Shown here: piece after piece, positions 9,455-18,713 of the stretch
Position numbering within the stretch: the stretch's first letter is position 1
Layout of the letters: each line of letters opens with the position of its first letter
Source: Companilactobacillus nodensis DSM 19682 = JCM 14932 = NBRC 107160
GTDB lineage: Bacteria; Bacillota; Bacilli; Lactobacillales; Lactobacillaceae
Direction of reading: 5' to 3'
Assembly (NCBI RefSeq): GCF_000615905.1
Contig: NZ_BAMN01000002.1
Location: forward strand, 158,937-222,936
DNA: 64,000 nucleotides
The notes under the pieces: model-generated
Databases searched by the model: none
What the model saw: only the letters and a program-made list of their open reading frames with translations
What the model was told of the DNA's origin: nothing
Program-made: the position numbers and the translations under genes

Positions 9455-11908
9455 TTACTCACCTCCAGTTATCTGCGCTGGTGGGTGAGTATCGAAAGCC
9501 TTGTATAAGTGTTCAAAGATGTAATCAAAGTGCAGAACGCCGACATGACCCCAAATATCTTGGAATAAGCATTCACCATTATCTAGTGAACGTAGGCGGT
9601 GTTGATTGCTTTCATCTTCGGCGTCTAGGCCAAAGAAAGTGAGCGTGTTTTTAATTTCATTGATATCAGTCGAACGAAAGGCAAATTTCATACCGATATT
9701 ATTTTTCATCTTTTCGTCTAAGAGATCATTGGCGTTTTGGGTGACCAGATAAACCCCAGCGTTCATTGAACGGCCTTCACGGATTAACTTCATAGAAAGA
9801 GCTTTACCTTGTGCCACATTCAAAAATGCCCAAGCTTCATCGAGATCTACGATTTTAAATTGCGAACGATCGGCGTGGATAAAGTCGATGGCGAAAGTCG
9901 AGATGATCATCAACATGGCGACGGATAACATTTCCGCGGTGATGTATTCATCTTGAGTTTTGTCGGCATCGGGCAGGACCAAATCAGCAATTTGAATGAT
10001 ATTGATTTTGCGGTCCAAGGCGATCGAACGGCGAGTGGAGCCATCTGAAAAGAGTAAGGCAGCAAAATCATAATCGGTGAACGATTCAATATGATCAGCG
10101 ATATTGTTGGCAATCGGTGTCCCTTCGCGGCGCAGTTCGGTGATCACTTTCAATAATCCTGGTTGCGGGTCAAGAGTGACGTTGCGAATTGCTTTGCGTA
10201 AAGTCGGAAACCGTTCGGCATCACGACTAGAGATCCCAGTTAAAAAGGTGAGCGTATCCACCGCTAAACTTTCGGAATCTTTCGGGTTGCTGAGAATTAT
10301 ATAAGGATCGAGTAGACCACGATTAGCTTCTTCACTGGTCAAGTTAACGATATTGATGTCGTCTTGCATAAAGTCTAAGTTTTTCGCCCAGTCGGTCCGT
10401 TCCGATTTTGGATCAAGAATCAAGGCTTGGGCGCCATAAAGTACGGCGTAGTAAACGAGTAAGTTATTAGAAAATGATTTACCACCACCTAGTGAACCGA
10501 GAAAGGCGGCGGAAAGGGCGTTGGTCACAGTTCCTTTTAAACCTTGCGCAGCTAGATCAGGTTTGATGAAGACATTACGACCGGTATCCACGTTGTAGCC
10601 CACATAAATACCCTCGCGCTCGCCTAAAGCTTGGGTAGCGCCAAAGCCTAATGAAGCAATGAAATCACTAGTGACGTACTGGATATAATCGTTCATGTAG
10701 CGCTTTGAAGCCGGCATGAACTCGCTGTGTAGACCCAGCATATCGCCGAAAGGTCGGACTAATTTGATATTCAGCGAATCATAGAAATCAAGGACTTGAT
10801 CAGCGCGCTTTTTCATTTCATCGTAGTTTTTTCCACTAACGCGGATCACGTAGGAAATTTTGTACATTGCGTCTTTAGTTTGATCAAGTTCGGCTTCCAA
10901 GTCGTCAACGGAATCAAGCGCATCGGCGACACCGCGAGTGGTTTCATTATTAGATTCATAGGCGTGATTATCTAAATCTTTCAGCTCTTTCTTTTTGTTA
11001 CGGACCTTAGTTAGCGCCTTTTTGTTGGTCACGATTTCTACATTTAATGAGGTATCAATGGGGAAGTCGAATTGTTGTTGCTGAAAGTAGAAAATCTCAC
11101 TACCAGGAAAATCTAATTCACCAACAATATCGGACAAGGCCATATAGGTGACATAGGATTCAGTAAAGCCGTGGGTAATGATCAAGTAGCGCTGCTTTTG
11201 CTCGATCAATGAACGGGTCGGTTTGATCAAATCGTATTTTTTGATCACCGTATCTTGATCATCTTTTTGTCGTGGCAGGTGATATTGGTAGTCTTCATAA
11301 TCTTGGCCTGACATACCGTAGAGATGTTCTAACAGATAACCAAAGTCATCTTTGATCAATGGTCGAATTTTAAACCGGCGACTAACTTTATCGGAGAGAA
11401 AACGGGCGACTTTACGAAATCGATCAACTTCACTGTTGTTCATCACCATGAAGTCACCGGTATATTTTTCGTTGAATTCATGAAGAAAGTCCTGAATGCC
11501 AAGCCTGATATCATGCCAAATGCCTTTAGCGGATAACTCGCGGTCGTTTAACAACAGTTTGAAACCAATAAAAAAACGATAATCAACTTGATTATCGCCA
11601 ATATTGTCGATCAACGCGGCGGCCTGACCGTCAATGTGTGTGTCGGCAATACTCTTTAAATCACCTTTGACCGTGGCCTTGGAACGGCGCATCGTGTCAT
11701 TGATACTGGATTCCGTGGCAAGCTGCAAGAGATGTAGTTTGCCGTCACGATTTTGTGAGATCAACTGACGGAAGTTTTCGTGGACCTCCGCTTTTTGATC
11801 AGGTGAGAGAAAGGAATAGTTATAGGGGACGAGTTCGTAATAGGCGAAGCATTCGCCATCACGATTGAACACTAAATTGTCTTCGATATATTTTATGGGA
11901 AACTTCAC
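9455..11908 (-). CDS. VirB4-like conjugation ATPase (Tn916 Orf16, ConE-like)
   Basis: An 817-residue AAA+ ATPase that energises the type IV secretion channel. The N-terminal half is the usual VirB4 domain. Walker A GSLGGGKS is at about 471-478 and Walker B IVDLDEAW lies in the C-terminal half, followed by a conserved TQNANDLL segment. The start is GTG 11908 with GGAGG seven bases upstream, overlapping the TcpE stop by four bases. The length and motifs are complete. It acts at the membrane with the VirB6-like and TcpE proteins. Confidence 0.92.
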   Translation of the reverse strand: MKFPIKYIEDNLVFNRDGECFAYYELVPYNYSFLSPDQKAEVHENFRQLISQNRDGKLHLLQLATESSINDTMRRSKATVKGDLKSIADTHIDGQAAALIDNIGDNQVDYRFFIGFKLLLNDRELSAKGIWHDIRLGIQDFLHEFNEKYTGDFMVMNNSEVDRFRKVARFLSDKVSRRFKIRPLIKDDFGYLLEHLYGMSGQDYEDYQYHLPRQKDDQDTVIKKYDLIKPTRSLIEQKQRYLIITHGFTESYVTYMALSDIVGELDFPGSEIFYFQQQQFDFPIDTSLNVEIVTNKKALTKVRNKKKELKDLDNHAYESNNETTRGVADALDSVDDLEAELDQTKDAMYKISYVIRVSGKNYDEMKKRADQVLDFYDSLNIKLVRPFGDMLGLHSEFMPASKRYMNDYIQYVTSDFIASLGFGATQALGEREGIYVGYNVDTGRNVFIKPDLAAQGLKGTVTNALSAAFLGSLGGGKSFSNNLLVYYAVLYGAQALILDPKSERTDWAKNLDFMQDDINIVNLTSEEANRGLLDPYIILSNPKDSESLAVDTLTFLTGISSRDAERFPTLRKAIRNVTLDPQPGLLKVITELRREGTPIANNIADHIESFTDYDFAALLFSDGSTRRSIALDRKINIIQIADLVLPDADKTQDEYITAEMLSVAMLMIISTFAIDFIHADRSQFKIVDLDEAWAFLNVAQGKALSMKLIREGRSMNAGVYLVTQNANDLLDEKMKNNIGMKFAFRSTDINEIKNTLTFFGLDAEDESNQHRLRSLDNGECLFQDIWGHVGVLHFDYIFEHLYKAFDTHPPAQITGGE

Positions 11909-12285
11909 TGGTCGAACCTCCTTACGTGGGTGATGTGGTCAAGGGCATGAGCTTTAACAGATTTGACTGGCCGCCCGGCAAACGTGATCTTCTGGGCGGT
12001 AAAATAAGTGATCACCGAGCGCAGAAAGCCTAGTGGCCGTTTGTTATCAAAAGTCTTTTGACTCATGAACCAAGTAACGGCCGCCGGAATACCGAGATAT
12101 TTCAGGAATGCGCCATCAATGAAACTAAGTGGTGGTACATCACCAAGCAACATGACCAAAAATAAGGCGACGATGAACCAAGTCATTTGCGTGAATGTGA
12201 CGGGGAACGGTAGATTAACATCGTTGATCGCGTAAAGCACTTTTTCCACGGACCAAATGCTGGTGTAACTACGAATCTTTTTCAT
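11905..12285 (-). CDS. tcpE: TcpE-family conjugation protein (Tn916 Orf17-like)
   Basis: A 126-residue membrane protein with two hydrophobic segments (about residues 26-66), a basic C-terminus and the TcpE-type start MKKIRSYTSIWSVEKVLYAI. ATG 12285 has AAAGGAGG directly upstream; the longer frame to 12495 runs into the ardA gene and lacks any ribosome-binding site. It overlaps the VirB4 gene by four bases, and the pair is translationally coupled. In Tn916-type elements it is a small channel component. Confidence 0.85.
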   Translation of the reverse strand: MKKIRSYTSIWSVEKVLYAINDVNLPFPVTFTQMTWFIVALFLVMLLGDVPPLSFIDGAFLKYLGIPAAVTWFMSQKTFDNKRPLGFLRSVITYFTAQKITFAGRPVKSVKAHALDHITHVRRFDQ

Positions 12286-12352
12286 AAGTGACCTCCTTTC
12301 TTTGGGGTAAAGAGGACTGATCCATTTGCTAGACCAGCCCCCGAGCAGAAAC

Positions 12353-12856
12353 TTAGTTTGCGTATTCATAAATAGCGCTGTTAGTAACCAAGTAATTACC
12401 TTCAATTTCCATATCGCGACCCAGTGCTTCAAAGTCGAGGTAGGCAATGACTTGATCTGGCAGATCACCGAAAACGGCACCAGATTCCACAGCATCTTGA
12501 GCTAGCTCGGCCATATCTGAAACACCTTTATAGATAATGATATCCTCAGCGTTTTCAGCTAGTTCTTCAATATCACGGAACCATTCGCCAATCAAGGCAC
12601 TAACGTCAGCACCAAAATCGTATTCTTCAAGTCGTTCTAAAGCAGCATACTTACGATTGATCTCGTCTATTGAATCAAAACGGTCAATTTCAAAAGGTGC
12701 TTCGTAATCATGAATTGCGTACTCTTCACTGTCATTCTTTAATTCCAACTGTTCGGCAATGGCATCAGGGTATAACGGTGGAGTGAACCATTTACCTGTG
12801 GTCTTCCCTTGATTGTAATAACCTAAGTTGACGATAAAAACGCGTACCGTTTCCAT
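12353..12856 (-). CDS. ardA: Antirestriction protein ArdA
   Basis: A 167-residue, very acidic protein. The start METVRVFIVNLGYYNQGK and the following aspartate/glutamate-rich body match ArdA of Tn916 (Orf18). ArdA mimics B-form DNA and blocks type I restriction enzymes, protecting incoming DNA. It lies between TcpD and TcpE in the element's conserved position, downstream of the relaxase and oriT in the direction in which the element is probably transferred. There is a GGGAGCT ribosome-binding site before ATG 12856. No defect is seen. Confidence 0.92.
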   Translation of the reverse strand: METVRVFIVNLGYYNQGKTTGKWFTPPLYPDAIAEQLELKNDSEEYAIHDYEAPFEIDRFDSIDEINRKYAALERLEEYDFGADVSALIGEWFRDIEELAENAEDIIIYKGVSDMAELAQDAVESGAVFGDLPDQVIAYLDFEALGRDMEIEGNYLVTNSAIYEYAN

Positions 12857-12881
12857 TTAGCTCCCTCTTTTCTGACAGTAA

Positions 12882-13103
12882 TTAGGCGCCAACAACACGA
12901 TTGAATAAGTTCAATAGCACATCTTTAACACCGGCGGTATTAAATACCAACCCAACGGCGATCAAAGCAATGATCAGAAAGCCGATCAGTTTAGAAAATT
13001 CACGTTTAAAGCCCAAGAAAACACCGATCACGGCAATTGCCATCAGCACTAAAGACTGGGCGTTGCTAGTGAACCAGTTAAAGAGATTTTGTCCGAAGTT
13101 CAT
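12882..13103 (-). CDS. TcpD-family small membrane protein
   Basis: A 73-residue protein with two membrane segments (about residues 16-31 and 37-54) and the pattern GFKREFSKLIGF between them. This matches the small TcpD-type membrane proteins next to ardA in Tn916-family elements. The function is structural or unknown. It is preceded by AAAGGATG. The 111 bases between it and the methyltransferase hold no gene. Confidence 0.7.
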   Translation of the reverse strand: MNFGQNLFNWFTSNAQSLVLMAIAVIGVFLGFKREFSKLIGFLIIALIAVGLVFNTAGVKDVLLNLFNRVVGA

Positions 13104-13214
13104 AGAAGTTCATCCTTTCATTTAGAAAATATAGTCAGATTAAGATTGTTATGGAAAACTCCCTTGTAGATTGCACGTTTTTTGTCAGGGTAACGCACGA
13201 CCATTCATAGATTA

Positions 13215-14252
13215 TTATTGTTGTTGGTCACTCAATAGTTGAAAGCGTGATGCGATTGCTTTGATAATTGGCACCGTCACGCTATTACCGGCTTGCTTAT
13301 AAAGCTGGGCATCAGATAGGCCAGAGTCCTTGGCCTTATAAAATACTGCATCGGGGAACCCTTGTAGACGCCAGTATTCAAGTGGCGTTAAACGGCGGAT
13401 ACGTAATGCTGGATCAACTACTGCTTCACTGCCATCAGTTAGTAAGGTATGGGCCTTTTTATGAGCAACGCGGCCACGGCGAGTTTGACTGGTGGGATAA
13501 GTCAAACTGATGCCATCACCACTATGTGCATTAGTGTAACCACGGTGAGTGGCATCTGATACCTTAAGTGATTTTTGTGTTGGTGTGATGATCTTTGTTC
13601 TAATGCCAGAGGTTGCAACCAGAGTTGGTGCGATACCATCAGGGTCATAAACGCGTTCATATTGATGCGTCACATTTGGATTGACTTGAGCTAGTCCTTT
13701 AGTAGTCGTTGTTCCATTGTCTGGGATAGGAAATACTTGTCGCTGACGTTTTGTTCTAAGATGTCCGACAATGAATAAACGCTCGCGGTGTTGGGGAACG
13801 AGGGCGGCAGAATCGAGAACTGACCATTCAACGTCATACCCCAATTGGTCCAATTCAATTTGCACTCTAAGGAAGTCAAGTCCGCCGTTAATACTAAGAA
13901 GGTTTTTAACGTTCTCAATAAATAGAATTGTGGGTCGGCGATTATCGGGTAGTTGCTTAATAAGGTTTGTAACTGTGAAGAACAGACTTGAACGATGGCC
14001 TGCGGTGAATCCTTGCAATTTTCCAGCAAGGCTGATGTCTTGGCATGGAAATCCGAAGCACCAAATATCTGCGGTTGGAAGTTCAGCAATTCTAACTGTT
14101 GTGATGTCATGGGCGGTCCATTCTCCTTTAGTATCAAAAATTGCTTCATAGCTTTTACGCGAAAATTTATCTATTTCGCAATAGCCAACACAAGTGTGCC
14201 CGGTACCAAGCCTAAAGCCACCAATGCCTGAAAATAGGTCTAAAAATTTCAT
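13215..14252 (-). CDS. DNA cytosine-5 methyltransferase, solitary
   Basis: A 345-residue C5-cytosine methyltransferase with all core motifs: DLFSGIGG (I, residues 5-12), GFPCQ with the catalytic Cys70 (IV), ENV at 113-115 (VI), QHRERLF (VIII), and QAGNSV near the C-terminus (X). It should be active; the target site cannot be read from the short recognition region. No cognate endonuclease is adjacent. It sits within the conserved transfer operon, between a small unknown gene and tcpD, where Tn916 has no methyltransferase. Base composition looks like the surrounding transfer genes, so the insertion is not recent. A protective role against recipient restriction is likely. Confidence 0.93.
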   Translation of the reverse strand: MKFLDLFSGIGGFRLGTGHTCVGYCEIDKFSRKSYEAIFDTKGEWTAHDITTVRIAELPTADIWCFGFPCQDISLAGKLQGFTAGHRSSLFFTVTNLIKQLPDNRRPTILFIENVKNLLSINGGLDFLRVQIELDQLGYDVEWSVLDSAALVPQHRERLFIVGHLRTKRQRQVFPIPDNGTTTTKGLAQVNPNVTHQYERVYDPDGIAPTLVATSGIRTKIITPTQKSLKVSDATHRGYTNAHSGDGISLTYPTSQTRRGRVAHKKAHTLLTDGSEAVVDPALRIRRLTPLEYWRLQGFPDAVFYKAKDSGLSDAQLYKQAGNSVTVPIIKAIASRFQLLSDQQQ

Positions 14253-14268
14253 GATGATACCTCAAAGT

Positions 14269-14592
14269 TCAAAAATATTTGCGAAAAGATTTGATGGTCA
14301 GTAAAGGCCAACCAGTTTTATCTGAAACCTGATAGAGCAATTGCAACAACTTTTCATTTTTAAGTGGCTTGCCGTACACATCTAAAATCGGTGCTGGCCA
14401 ATGTACAGAAAAACGCCAATCAATATAGTCGGTTGGCGTTAGATACTTATCTAGTTCATGTAATTGTAGAAATTTGGGATCTTCGATAACACCGACTAAT
14501 TGTAATCGGTAGTAATAAACATTGAAAATGTAGTCTTTAATGCCCGCGGGAAAGGTAGCGAGTGGCTTATTCAGTTCCTTGGTCGTTTTCAA
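14269..14592 (-). CDS. Hypothetical protein after the relaxase gene
   Basis: A 107-residue protein of unknown family. It is soluble, with aromatic-rich middle segments (IFNVYYYRLQLVGV, DYIDWRFSVHWPAP) and no recognised domain. The start is probably TTG 14592, which has GGAGG eight bases upstream; no better ATG exists. Its first codons overlap the end of mobT by 26 bases, so it is translationally linked to the relaxase. The position is that of small accessory genes in Tn916-like elements. Confidence 0.6.
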   Translation of the reverse strand: MKTTKELNKPLATFPAGIKDYIFNVYYYRLQLVGVIEDPKFLQLHELDKYLTPTDYIDWRFSVHWPAPILDVYGKPLKNEKLLQLLYQVSDKTGWPLLTIKSFRKYF

Positions 14593-15772
14593 AATAATCA
14601 CCTCCGACTTCACTAATACCAAGGGTTTGTTGTTCAAGTATCGTTTGATGCTTTTGTTTTAATTCAGTGTTCTTGATCATGGCTATCGTGCTATTATTAC
14701 CGTTATAGCCGTCAATGTTAAGCAGAACTTTAAGGGTTGGGGCGACTTGTTTTTTAATCCACGCGCGAGTACGGCGAAGATCAAAGGGCTCGGGGTCAAG
14801 GGTCAGTCGTAGCGGCTGCCGGCCTTTGCCACAAAAAGCAACCCAGGTTGGATTAAGCGGCCATTTAGCCCTGTCTTTATTTTTGCCCCGATTAACAAAA
14901 CGAATATAGCGAGTAATAATGCCAAAAGCGGTTCGCTCAACGTCACGATAGGCGAGTAAATCTTCAATAGCTATTTTGGCGCGATCATTTTTCAAACGTA
15001 TTTCAAAGCGATTTTTGATGCCAACGGCTTGATAGTCCGCACCAAATTTATGTTGCTGTTCAGCTTCCTTTTCATAAATACAGAAATAAATATCACTTTT
15101 CATCGACCCGACATATAAACTTGCACCATGATCTTCTGCTTGTTCGTCAGTCATGGCACCAGACTTTAAGCCTTCAAATCGTCGCATTACCGAAATACAT
15201 TCGTTCTTTTCACACTTGGTAATGAGTTCAGGAATGCTGAGAATACCTGCATGGTCATTGATGGCTAAATCTAGTCGTTTAAAAACGGCCTTAATTTCTA
15301 AACACCGTCTAAAAAAGTCAAACCAAGTTTCATCGTTAGCCAATAAGATACCTTCAAACTCACGACACCCTTGACCTTTAAGTTCTAATAGTGTGCCAAT
15401 TTTTTCAGTCGGGGTAGAGGCCATCACTTGAATATTGCTAAAAACGTAGCTAGAAGAATAACCGTACAGGCCCCAATCATTGAATAGCATGAAGTCCATT
15501 TTTAAATTGAGTACCTTTTCAATCAAGGCCTCCACATCATGGGTGGGGAAGCGAATCCGTACATAATCAAAATTGAGCGTTAATTCTGGATCTTCACCCC
15601 AGTGAGCTAATACATAGTCAATTTGCATTTGTAAAGAACTACTAGGACTACGCGTTCCGTTTTCTAAACGTTGGACGTGTCTCACGGTAATTCCGATGCG
15701 CCGAGCTAAGGTTGTTTGCGTGATATTCAGTTGCTTACGCTTAGTCCGTATTTGTTCACGCCAAATCGGCAT
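14567..15772 (-). CDS. mobT: MobT-family relaxase (Rep_trans type, Tn916 Orf20-like)
   Basis: A 401-residue protein. The N-terminus is an XRE-type helix-turn-helix (about residues 8-45, with QTTLARRIGITVRHVQRLE) and the rest a Rep_trans/RepA-like nicking domain, the hallmark of MobT relaxases. It nicks at oriT and also starts rolling-circle replication of the excised element, with TcpA/FtsK delivering the strand. ATG 15772 has AAAGGAGC upstream. The oriT candidate lies immediately 5' of the gene. I did not pin down the catalytic tyrosine. The length fits the family. Confidence 0.88.
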   Translation of the reverse strand: MPIWREQIRTKRKQLNITQTTLARRIGITVRHVQRLENGTRSPSSSLQMQIDYVLAHWGEDPELTLNFDYVRIRFPTHDVEALIEKVLNLKMDFMLFNDWGLYGYSSSYVFSNIQVMASTPTEKIGTLLELKGQGCREFEGILLANDETWFDFFRRCLEIKAVFKRLDLAINDHAGILSIPELITKCEKNECISVMRRFEGLKSGAMTDEQAEDHGASLYVGSMKSDIYFCIYEKEAEQQHKFGADYQAVGIKNRFEIRLKNDRAKIAIEDLLAYRDVERTAFGIITRYIRFVNRGKNKDRAKWPLNPTWVAFCGKGRQPLRLTLDPEPFDLRRTRAWIKKQVAPTLKVLLNIDGYNGNNSTIAMIKNTELKQKHQTILEQQTLGISEVGGDYFENDQGTE

Positions 15773-15849
15773 TGAATCAGCTCCTTTCTTTTCGGAATAC
15801 AAAAAGGCGACCTTACACAAGCTGGTCGTCTTTAGGTAAAACTATTAAG

Positions 15850-16010
15850 TTGTAGGTACGGCGACGTTTTTACGTTATTTTCGGCCGTGACGTGTCAGTT
15901 TTCTACCCCCGTGTTACATACCGGGGGTTGATGCGGCCGGCTTGCGCCGACCGCCGCCTCCGCTCGCGCTTTTCGCGCTGCACAGCACGGCGGGGCGAAG
16001 GTACTCATAC
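15850..16010. other. Probable oriT / nic region
   Basis: In the 243 bases between mobT and the helicase gene, CCCCCG (about 15906-15911) and CCGGGGG flank TGTTACATA. This matches in form the CCCCCGTGTTA...GGGGG hairpin of the Tn916 and ICEBs1 nic regions. A GC-rich stretch with several short inverted repeats follows (about 15930-15995). The position directly 5' of mobT is where oriT lies in this family. The exact nic base is inferred only by similarity. Confidence 0.75.
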
Positions 16011-16015
16011 CAAAT

Positions 16016-18586
16016 TTAACTATGGAGTTCTGAGTAGGTTTCAGCAAAATGGTCAACTTCAAAATGATGAACTTTTACGAATTCAGCCATTTTTTCTGTC
16101 GATAGACTTTCAAAGTCTAACCCTTTAAATTCTTTCGCAAAATTGGTTAGATTTCTCTTTAGTGATTTTAAAGAATTTTTGCGTATTATTCTTACATTAT
16201 CATTAAAACCACCTGCTGGATCTGGATATAGAGTGGGGATGACAAGGAATGATTCGAATTCTGATCCAGGGTAATTTTTTTTGAACCAAGCGGTAGAATT
16301 GTTCATTTGACCAGTCTCTGACTTATAAATTTTGTCACGAGTGGTGCTAGTTTCGCTTTTGTCTTCAATTACAAAAAATAAATTATCTTTAACTAGCCAT
16401 AAATGATCAGGTCCTTTTTTGTAATATTTATCTGGTCGGTCAGTTATAAATCCCAATATTTTACCAAGTTCATCCATGGATTCTTCAAAGCGCTCAGATT
16501 CTGTATCAAACGATAAACTGCTGCAAATTTCTTCGACAGAGTTATATAAGTTCTCATACGTTCCATATGTTTTAATTTGAGTAGTCATATTATCTAAGCG
16601 CTTATGTGCAATTAGAGAATCTATTTTTTCTACCGGATTCCAATCATTGGGTAATAATAAATTATGGTTTTTCTTGTAAGCAGCCACTTGATATAACTTT
16701 GAACGACTTTTTGATGATCTATAGTTTACTTGAGCCATTAACTGTAGATACCATCCTCGTTCTTCTTCAGAATGACAATATTTATCGATAAATTCTTGTA
16801 CTTTAGTGTCAAACTTTCTAATTTCTATAATGGGATCAGTGGCCATTTTCATCAATTTACTTTTTGCGACGATAAGTTCTATGTTTTGAGGTGTATTTTG
16901 AGAATAATCAACTAACGCCATTTGTTCCTGATAGTATTCTTTCCAATTATCATCACGTCCCAATGATTGATTAATGAGAGTTATTAACTCTCCAAAAGAA
17001 AGTTCTAATGGGCTTTTATTATCCGATTGTGAGAGATCACTTTCCTTTTTTGCTTCTCTTGAAATATCAACTCCAAGCTTAATTTGTTTTAAAGTTTGAT
17101 TACTAAAGTATTTTTGCAGTTTTGGATTTCGAATGAAACGAACTAAATCTGGACCGACAAATAGGATTACTGAATAATCGGTATCTGCACGGACACTTCT
17201 TCCCATACCTTGTTCAATTTTTTGTGCTTTTCTTAGCAGTGATTCCGAGCTGTTGGGTACTACAGAATCTACATATCTATCGTAAAGAGATGTTGCATTA
17301 GGTAGGGAGTCTAATAATAGGATTCTTGTGTCATTATCAGGTAGGTCGACACCGTCGTAACGATTAACTAGAATAAGTGTGGAATCGAAAGTCCCTGAAT
17401 GAAATTTTGCTAATGCTTGTTGTAATTTGTCAGTGGTTCCAACTGTTGAACCGTACGCTTCCCAATCCTTAGTTTTATAATAAGATGGAACAATAGCTGT
17501 TGTTCCAAAATTTCGTTTCTTTGATTTTCCAAAATTTTTAACAATTGTCGATCGATCGAGTTCTTCGGAAATCAAAGAGGGTATAATTACCATCTTTTCA
17601 CCTGACCATTTTTCTTCAGGATCAATTAGTGGGTGCCGTACACTTTGTTCGTCAATATTTAAATCATTGATGAGGACAGAATCTGATGCAGTAGTTGCTG
17701 ACATTAATATTCTTTGATTAGCGTTAGCAAAACTCGTGTAAAAGTTCAGAGGATACTTTAGCGGAGTAATTTCTATAGCCTTTGAAGAAACGATACAGTT
17801 ACACATATTTAAATAGTCTCTTAATAACGGCCAAACAAACTTAATTTCGTTAGATTCATCACTTCTTGCAGAAATAAGTCGCGTGATATCTTGACACTTG
17901 TCTATCCAAGTCCAATATGGAACAGGAAGAAATGCTTGTTCATACTTAGTAGTAGATTTATCATTCTTTAAGTCTTCAAAAGTTCCTTCGCCTTGACTTG
18001 ATAATCCATCACTCAGCAGATTAAATAAATCTGTATATAGTTGATTGTTATTGTCTTTAGTGATTTTTATTGTACATGAACGCTTAATTAATTCAGCACT
18101 TGCGTGGGCATCATCAATAACCATAGTATCAATTTCGGATGAATTGGCATGTTCAAAAACTGATCTACCATTGAATACTTTCTGTACTGATGTAATGAGT
18201 AGTTTTTCTCCGTTAATAACTTCAGGAGGTATATTCTTATCCACATCCATCTCAACTGGATGAATTCCGAACAAATTAGCTTGGTGAATTGTTTGACTGA
18301 TTAAATTACTATCGTTGCAAAGAAAAACCTCAATACCGTGATTTTGCCGGCGCTTTGATTCTAGCATGAGAAGTCCTACTAGAGTTTTACCCGCTCCAGT
18401 ATTTAACTTAAGAATTACGTCCTTATCTTCTAAACGTGAATCAAACCATTCTTGTAAAATTTTTTGTTGTGGTTTTCTTAATGGACCAACTTTTTCCGTC
18501 TGCCGATCTAGTGATTCATATATTTTGATTGGATTAGTTACAACTTGCTTTACTTGGTTTTTTAACTTTTTTGAGAAATCTACCAT
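16016..18586 (-). CDS. SF2 (DEAD/DEAH-type) helicase with C-terminal PD-(D/E)XK-like nuclease domain
   Basis: An 856-residue protein. The helicase part has Walker A (TGAGKT, residues 63-68), a DDAH box at 158-161, SAT (LMSATTASD, about 290), and motif VI QGMGRSVRAD (about 455). A long helical middle follows. The C-terminal region has GPDHLW (725-730) and VIEDKSE (about 739-745); Asp727, Glu741 and Lys743 have PD...ExK spacing. Start ATG 18586 follows GAGGTG. The gene lies between oriT and the coupling ATPase, where Tn916 has no gene, and is much more AT-rich than both neighbours, so it is a cargo insertion. A role in defence or inter-element exclusion is suggested; no named system matched. 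Confidence 0.75.
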   Translation of the reverse strand: MVDFSKKLKNQVKQVVTNPIKIYESLDRQTEKVGPLRKPQQKILQEWFDSRLEDKDVILKLNTGAGKTLVGLLMLESKRRQNHGIEVFLCNDSNLISQTIHQANLFGIHPVEMDVDKNIPPEVINGEKLLITSVQKVFNGRSVFEHANSSEIDTMVIDDAHASAELIKRSCTIKITKDNNNQLYTDLFNLLSDGLSSQGEGTFEDLKNDKSTTKYEQAFLPVPYWTWIDKCQDITRLISARSDESNEIKFVWPLLRDYLNMCNCIVSSKAIEITPLKYPLNFYTSFANANQRILMSATTASDSVLINDLNIDEQSVRHPLIDPEEKWSGEKMVIIPSLISEELDRSTIVKNFGKSKKRNFGTTAIVPSYYKTKDWEAYGSTVGTTDKLQQALAKFHSGTFDSTLILVNRYDGVDLPDNDTRILLLDSLPNATSLYDRYVDSVVPNSSESLLRKAQKIEQGMGRSVRADTDYSVILFVGPDLVRFIRNPKLQKYFSNQTLKQIKLGVDISREAKKESDLSQSDNKSPLELSFGELITLINQSLGRDDNWKEYYQEQMALVDYSQNTPQNIELIVAKSKLMKMATDPIIEIRKFDTKVQEFIDKYCHSEEERGWYLQLMAQVNYRSSKSRSKLYQVAAYKKNHNLLLPNDWNPVEKIDSLIAHKRLDNMTTQIKTYGTYENLYNSVEEICSSLSFDTESERFEESMDELGKILGFITDRPDKYYKKGPDHLWLVKDNLFFVIEDKSETSTTRDKIYKSETGQMNNSTAWFKKNYPGSEFESFLVIPTLYPDPAGGFNDNVRIIRKNSLKSLKRNLTNFAKEFKGLDFESLSTEKMAEFVKVHHFEVDHFAETYSELHS

Positions 18587-18713
18587 AAATTAATCACCTC
18601 ATAAGATGTTTTAAACCAAGTATATAGCATAGGAAGTAATTAAATTCAAAAAAATAAAAATGGTGTCAAGAATAAATAATATCTTGAAAATTAATCTATT
18701 TAAAAATTGTTTA

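Noticed and set aside
15892..16128. 78-residue frame over the oriT region
   Set aside because: It spans the GC-rich nic region and the end of the helicase gene and has no start signal.
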